From the NCBI GenBank assembly GCA_016806645.1, contig JACSYO010002159.1, forward strand, positions 4,228,501 to 4,292,500: 64,000 nucleotides of DNA. The letters are read 5' to 3'. The first letter of the stretch is position 1. Each line of letters starts with the position of its first letter. The DNA is from Ophiodon elongatus. Its lineage: Eukaryota > Chordata > Actinopteri > Perciformes > Hexagrammidae. A program made the translations under genes and the position numbers. Below are positions 58,901 through 64,000 of the stretch, in pieces. Under the pieces are notes generated by a model. It had not been told where the DNA came from and did not search any database. It saw only the letters and a list, made by a program, of their open reading frames with translations.

Positions 58901-61695
58901 TCTCCCCTTCTCTCCTCTCTTTTCCTCCAGCCCTTTTCTCTTCTTCTGTCTTCTTGTTCTTCTTTCATCCTCTTCTGTCCTTTCCTCACTGTGCTACCTT
59001 CTCTCCTCTCCTCTCCTCCTGCACAGAAAATCAGCAAGCGTTTCACAACTAATTCTGACAATATCCAGAACCTGTATTTATACTAGCAGATGTGGCTTAC
59101 GTATGTTTTTATTGGCCGTATTTTTAGAAAATAAGCATCTGAGAAGTTGATTTGTCAGTGTGAGTGTGTTTTCATTTTATATTTAAAGTCCCTAATGGTC
59201 TTTTAAGCCCGTCTGGAACTTCACCACAGGTTCCACTCTACCTCTCTAAAGGCCTGTCAGCTCTAAGTGCTCGTGACATTGTAATTGAAAGTAGGGCCTT
59301 AAGTGATGCTGAAGCATTGGAAATCTGTTTTGCATTGCAATGAATGCACATACTGGACAGGTTTTGTTTGCTCGTGGCACCCCGGTAGAAGACTTCTCTT
59401 TTACAGCATGAAACTTGCACTGAAGAGTGTTGTTTTGGCTTTTCAGTGTCGTAAAAGTGGACTTGGGTGATGAAGTGCTTGGATTTGTTGCAAATATTTC
59501 GAGAGAAGGAAAGTTTAAGGAGTACTTGATTTGTGTTTTCTTCAAGTGATTTACAATTCGGAGGCTGCCAGGTGTTATCAAACTCAACTTAAGAGCTCCA
59601 CAGACCTTTTCAAATACCACAAATACCATATTCTAATGTAATTTTAAATGGAAGATTAAAATAAGATTAAATTTCAAGAACTTTAAAGCAAGTTATGCGG
59701 TATTTTATTAATGTTAATATATTTAACTCAATTTACATGCATCCAGAGACAGTGAGTATTCTGAAATTAAACAATTTCTACATGTTCAGATTCCAGCTGC
59801 ACATCAGCATTAGTTACAGAAGTTTCGATTGTTGAGTCTTTTAAAACGACTGAATTTGGCCAAGATACTTTGTAATTGACATTCCACATGTGATCCACAC
59901 ACACCAGCACACACCCTTGCACACTGCCACAATGAGGAAGTGCGACTGGACCCCAAATATGTGCCTTTTTTTAGGTAAAACCCATCTATGTTATTCTGGC
60001 CAAAGACACAAGGCAGAGAAACACGAGGAACCAACACAGAGGGAATTGGAGGCAGACAAGAAAAATGAGCGGGGTTGCAGAGTAATGCATTATTTTGTCC
60101 ATCAGTACTTATCCTTTCCTTGGCTCTTGTTTCAACACCTGGCATGTTTGTGTCAGGTACTTCTAGGGAGTTACTGCTGATAAGAAACTCGCATAAATGC
60201 TTAAAACATGAAAACATCAGCAGCAGTCTGGTTGGCTGCTCTCATTGTGCTGCTGTGTTTTCCCTCCTGGATTATACTGTGATGTTTAGGCGAATCCGGT
60301 GTGACAATTGATTGGCAGCAGCAATGAACTCCCCACCCCCGACCCCCATCTCACACACACACACATTTGCGCATACGCACCATCCCCCCTCTGCTGCTCT
60401 TTGGCTAAAACTGGGGTCAAGACCTGAAGTAATTAGCACTGAGCTGAAACAATAGAGTGTGCCCCTGAGCTGATGGTTATCAGGGGCGTGTGTGTGTGTG
60501 TGTGTGTGCACCCCTAAAAGAAAGCAGTGAATGAATGGGCACACGAAATGGAGAACCAATTCAAAGATAAATGATCAGCGATACTTTATCTACTTTTACA
60601 CACTTTGTCAAGTCTATTAACTCACGCAATTCATTTTAACAGTTGATACAGAGAAGAAGATTCTGGCAAGCAGAGAGATAAAGGAACTGCGGCAGCACAT
60701 TATCAGCTCGAGCCACCAGCACACTCCGTCCCCTCTTGTTTACTTTCACAGTAGAGTGTGAATAGCGGTGGTGAGCAGACAACGTGTTGGAATTGACAAA
60801 CTAATGACCATCACACTGAGTGGATAATGACCACAGTTACCCTTTAAGCCATAAAACCACTGAGTTAATGGTCAAACAGGCTTTCCCATTAAAATGGGCA
60901 TTTGGCTGGAAAGCAAAGAAGAAGCAACTGTAGGTTTGGACATTTGGGGTACATTTAAGGTCACAGATGTTTACATGAATAAAGCTGAAAGAGGCTGTTT
61001 CTAATCACCTATTTTAGTACTTTGGTGCTGGTATACATGAATGCACAAGGAGTTTATTTTCTGGCCATGGTACTTCTCTCTGACCAAACCAGCAATCAGC
61101 TGCAGGATGAAATTAGGCTGCCAATATTCGGGTTACTGCAAGCATGACATAAACATTTATGCTGACTAGTTAATTGATGGTGACTGTTTGGGGGAAACAG
61201 TGTCTGCAGGCTGGGCTCTGGACGCAGTAAATATCCAATCAACATGTATTGAGAACATGTTTTGTATAGCGGGACGTGGGTGGTGAAGGAGGGTTTAGGA
61301 ATTTTATTTGAGCATGTCAGTGATGGCAGTGATTGGACCAAATACTATGATAATATGTAGTTGTGTTCAGTATTCCAAAACAGTTTTACACATTTGTACA
61401 GATCAAGTGCACAGAGGGCTGACGCTTTGATATTATTAAACAAGATTGTAAGATTTAACTCAGGACATGCAGTCTGACGTCTGTGTGAGAAATTCCTTCT
61501 TTCTTTTTTTTTTTGCAGTCTAAAGCTGATTTCCACTGCTGTAGGCCAAGCAAAAATAGTCAGGGCTTTCTAATTATCTATGCCACACAGTTTCCTCCAA
61601 CACAACATTCATGTGATGATCTTAATCTGTTGATGCTAACAGAAAGGACTTAATGGTGTGGTTTTCCTTTCCAAATAACCCACCCCTGCTAACAT

Positions 61696-61775
61696 TTTGA
61701 TGGTTTAATGCTTAAGAGCCCTGCCTTTGGAAGACATGTGGCCTGGCTGGCCTGGGATCAAACCTCCCCACAGTC
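61696..61775 (+). repeat. tRNA-like SINE head remnant
   Basis: TGGTTTAATGCTTAAGAGCC resembles a tRNA A-box context and GGGATCAAACCTCCC, about 50 bp downstream, a decayed B-box (GGTTCGANTCC type). The spacing fits a tRNA-derived SINE head. Diverged, with no clear tail. Confidence 0.35.
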
Positions 61776-63249
61776 TTAACTTCCCTAATCCATGCCCTCC
61801 ATCACTGCCACCTTTGTTACTTTCATAATAACAAAAATGCATGCAGAATTATAGGTACCACATGAGGTAGACTGGCTGGAAAAATACAATAAGTGAACAC
61901 CAACTTTATTGTTTGATACAGCTTTAAAAGGGTGGGGTGTGGGAGGCTGGTTAAAGAAATACTTATATCCTGTTTCATCATCAGACACCCTGAAATTAGA
62001 CTGTGTTGGAATGTTGCTACATTGATTTATGATTATTAATAATGCAGTCTCACATGAGCCGACAGCTGTGATGCCCAGTGATGCTAAAATCAGTTATGAT
62101 ACTGAAATGGACAGGGGGCAGCGTCCGTCCATAATGATTTAATACCAGCTGTTCAAAATTAATTCAGATTTCGACACTAAAGTCCTCTATTTTTATCATT
62201 GCCATTACTATTTATTTAATTTCTTCTCATAAAACAAGATTCTCTAGTTTATATTTTGTCTTAAGATGAGATAAATCTACCGATCTGTATCATGTGAAAC
62301 TCTTTTGGAAACACTAAATACATTTGTAGTGGAAGTACAAGGTTTTTGAAAAAAAGTCAAAGTCAAAGTGCAACTCTTTATTCAGAGTATACAATTTTCT
62401 TACGTGTGGAGTACGCTGGCCTTCTTGTCTTTTAAATTAATTCATAAACACGTTCGTTTGACCAAAGCCCTGTTACAGCCAATGTGGTCTAACTGTGGGA
62501 ATGTAACCAGTCTAACCTTTCAGCTTGGCAGGCGGAGTGAAAGGCAGTACCCCGAGGACAGAAAGAGAGACACAAGTGTGTATCAGTCACCAGATAGAAT
62601 CTTACAGCTCGATTCCCAATCCCCTAGTCCTTGAAGTGTGGTATTAATAGGACTGCCAACTCCTTGGAATGGTGTCAGTGTGGATAACTGCTAATATTCT
62701 GCATGCAGTAGTGTGTGTCTGAAGCTGTGTGGCTTTACTTCTAGGAAGTTGGTACTTTCAAGCATCTGTGTTTGAGAATGCAGGTGTATGGATGATTGTG
62801 TGTGGAGGTGGGGGTGGGGTTGACAGCATGTGTGGGAGAAGGTGCTTATCCCATTATGGCGGTTGGGGGACTTTGATAGAAAAGAGTGGGAGGTTTCTAC
62901 AGGTGATCTGTCCCCTCTGGGACCGCAGGCTCACGTTACCCTGCTGGAGAGAGTACCACACAGAACTGCACACACTCTTTCTTTAACATTACTCTCCCGC
63001 CGCTCTCACTACATCTCGAACCTCTCCCACCGAGTCTTTTTAAAGCAGTCCGTCATCTGCTCCTCTGCTGTCTCCATCTGTTGTTGTGCAGCATGCTGAG
63101 TCCAAATTGCAAACTGGGAGTAACATTTTCCCATGATTGCCTTTTTAAAATGAAATAACCAAAAAGGTTAGAACCTAGAAATTGATGACTTACTCTACAA
63201 AAGTAAGTTTGGCTGTTCTGCTTGTGAGACACTCTCATTGTATCACTGG

Positions 63250-63565
63250 GTCTGCTTCAGCAGCTTATCCTCATACAACAGTTCGTATGATATCTCACGA
63301 AAATGTCGTTATTTTTCACGCGTTCTCCTACAAATGTCCAGCAAAACAAGCAAACAGCGCAGAAGCTGTTGAGGCAACAAAACTTGGTTAGGTTTAGGAA
63401 AAGAACATGGGCTGTGTTGAAATAAATACATAAAGTAACATAAGTCAACATTGACTTTTTGCTTTTACACGGGAGACAAACCGCAGTCTTCTGGGTGAAA
63501 GTCCTGTGTTAGTTGAGCCCCTCCTGAAGCGGGCTTTGCCGCTCTTTATGCTACGTCACCGGGCT
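63250..63565 (+). repeat. Interspersed repeat (copy 2 of the family at about 15.55 kb)
   Basis: Contains TTAGGTTTAGGAAAAGAACA, TGTTGAAATAAATACATAAA and, at its end, CACGGGAGACAAACCGCAGT followed by GGTGAAAGTCCTGTGTTAG. The upstream part (TCGTATGATATCTCACGAAA) may belong to the same unit. I recognise this as a dispersed percomorph repeat. Edges are approximate. Confidence 0.6.
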
Positions 63566-64000
63566 GCCTCTAAGACAGTCAGTAGTAGAAAGACGTAGTG
63601 TAAAGAGCGACGAACATACTTACACTTACGAACAGCGAATGAGAACAATAAGTATTCATTTCTACTTTGAGAGTAAATCTGTTTCATCATGAATGCTGAT
63701 GTCCTGTTCTATACATTTCTTCAACTTTCTTCAACTTCAACTAACTGTATTGCTCTTTTATGTGTTTTAAATACTGTAGTTATCATCACATTGAGGCCTT
63801 ATCCTCCATCTAGGGATACCACCGAAAAATACTAAGAAAAGCCTTTCTGTTAAGTTTAGGCTCAGCTCTGATTTTTTCCTTTTTTTTCTTTTGTCTCTCA
63901 CTTTGTCTCCCTGTCTCTTTCTCTCTCGACCATAAACAGAGGATAGCAGTTCATCGTGTGCACTACATATTGGATAAGTAGATAATAAAAATCATCTGGA

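Larger units (their letters stand above)
58901..64000. other. Region upstream of fzd4, no gene seen
   Basis: No recognisable coding exons. Contains short GT tracts (60,487-60,508), a SINE-like remnant near 61.70 kb and a dispersed repeat near 63.2-63.56 kb. PRSS23, a FZD4 neighbour in human with one long coding exon, was looked for and not found. Confidence 0.6.

Noticed and set aside
58648..59150. Plus-strand frames of 134 and 166 codons upstream of fzd4
   Set aside because: They arise from CpG-rich promoter and pyrimidine-rich DNA (Ser/Leu/Phe-rich), have no family resemblance and lie antisense to the fzd4 5' region.
62355..62400. AAGTCAAAGTCAAAGT words resembling the tail of a fish repeat
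   Set aside because: Too short and degenerate to assign to a family.

Overview
The window is vertebrate nuclear DNA from a ray-finned fish, most likely a percomorph teleost. It carries spliced vertebrate genes with GT-AG introns, very abundant (CA)n/(GT)n microsatellites, and several interspersed repeat families that I recognise as common in percomorph genomes. No bacterial, organellar or intact viral genes were seen. There are three recognisable protein-coding genes, and all appear intact.

Layout. 1-6.7 kb: no gene seen, AT-rich DNA with microsatellites. 6.9-15.25 kb (+): ctsc (cathepsin C / dipeptidyl peptidase I), eight coding exons, 455 aa, with an NRF1-type promoter motif. About 0.8 kb downstream on the same strand, 16.1-~24.15 kb (+): rab38, three coding exons, 212 aa. 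Its intron 1 holds a cluster of MITF-type E/M-boxes and its 3' UTR a G-quadruplex motif. 24.2-49.2 kb: about 25 kb with no gene I can support. It holds microsatellites, a decayed hAT transposase (-), a 1.25-kb non-autonomous DNA transposon nested inside an older repeat, SINE-like remnants, and a CpG-rich candidate promoter plus first exon near 36 kb. 49.2-58.9 kb (-): fzd4 (Frizzled-4), six coding exons, 529 aa. 58.9-64 kb: upstream of fzd4, no gene seen, with repeat remnants.

The genes match human 11q14, where (from memory) CTSC and RAB38 are neighbours transcribed in the same direction and FZD4 lies beyond them with TMEM135 between. Here fzd4 faces the opposite way to ctsc/rab38 and I find no tmem135 exon. 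Ctsc acts in lysosomes; Rab38 directs cargo to melanosomes and other lysosome-related organelles; Fzd4 is a Wnt/Norrin receptor on the plasma membrane. They share a chromosomal neighbourhood rather than a pathway.

I see no wholly new biological system. The observations most worth follow-up are: four extra introns in fzd4 relative to human, one extra intron in ctsc, an unusual prenylation tail in Rab38, the MITF-type site cluster in rab38 intron 1, a TTAA-targeting element whose empty site is preserved in a sister repeat in the same window, and the possible unannotated promoter near 35.7-36.04 kb. Exon borders were read by eye from splice sites and comparison with human proteins recalled from memory; none was checked by alignment software.
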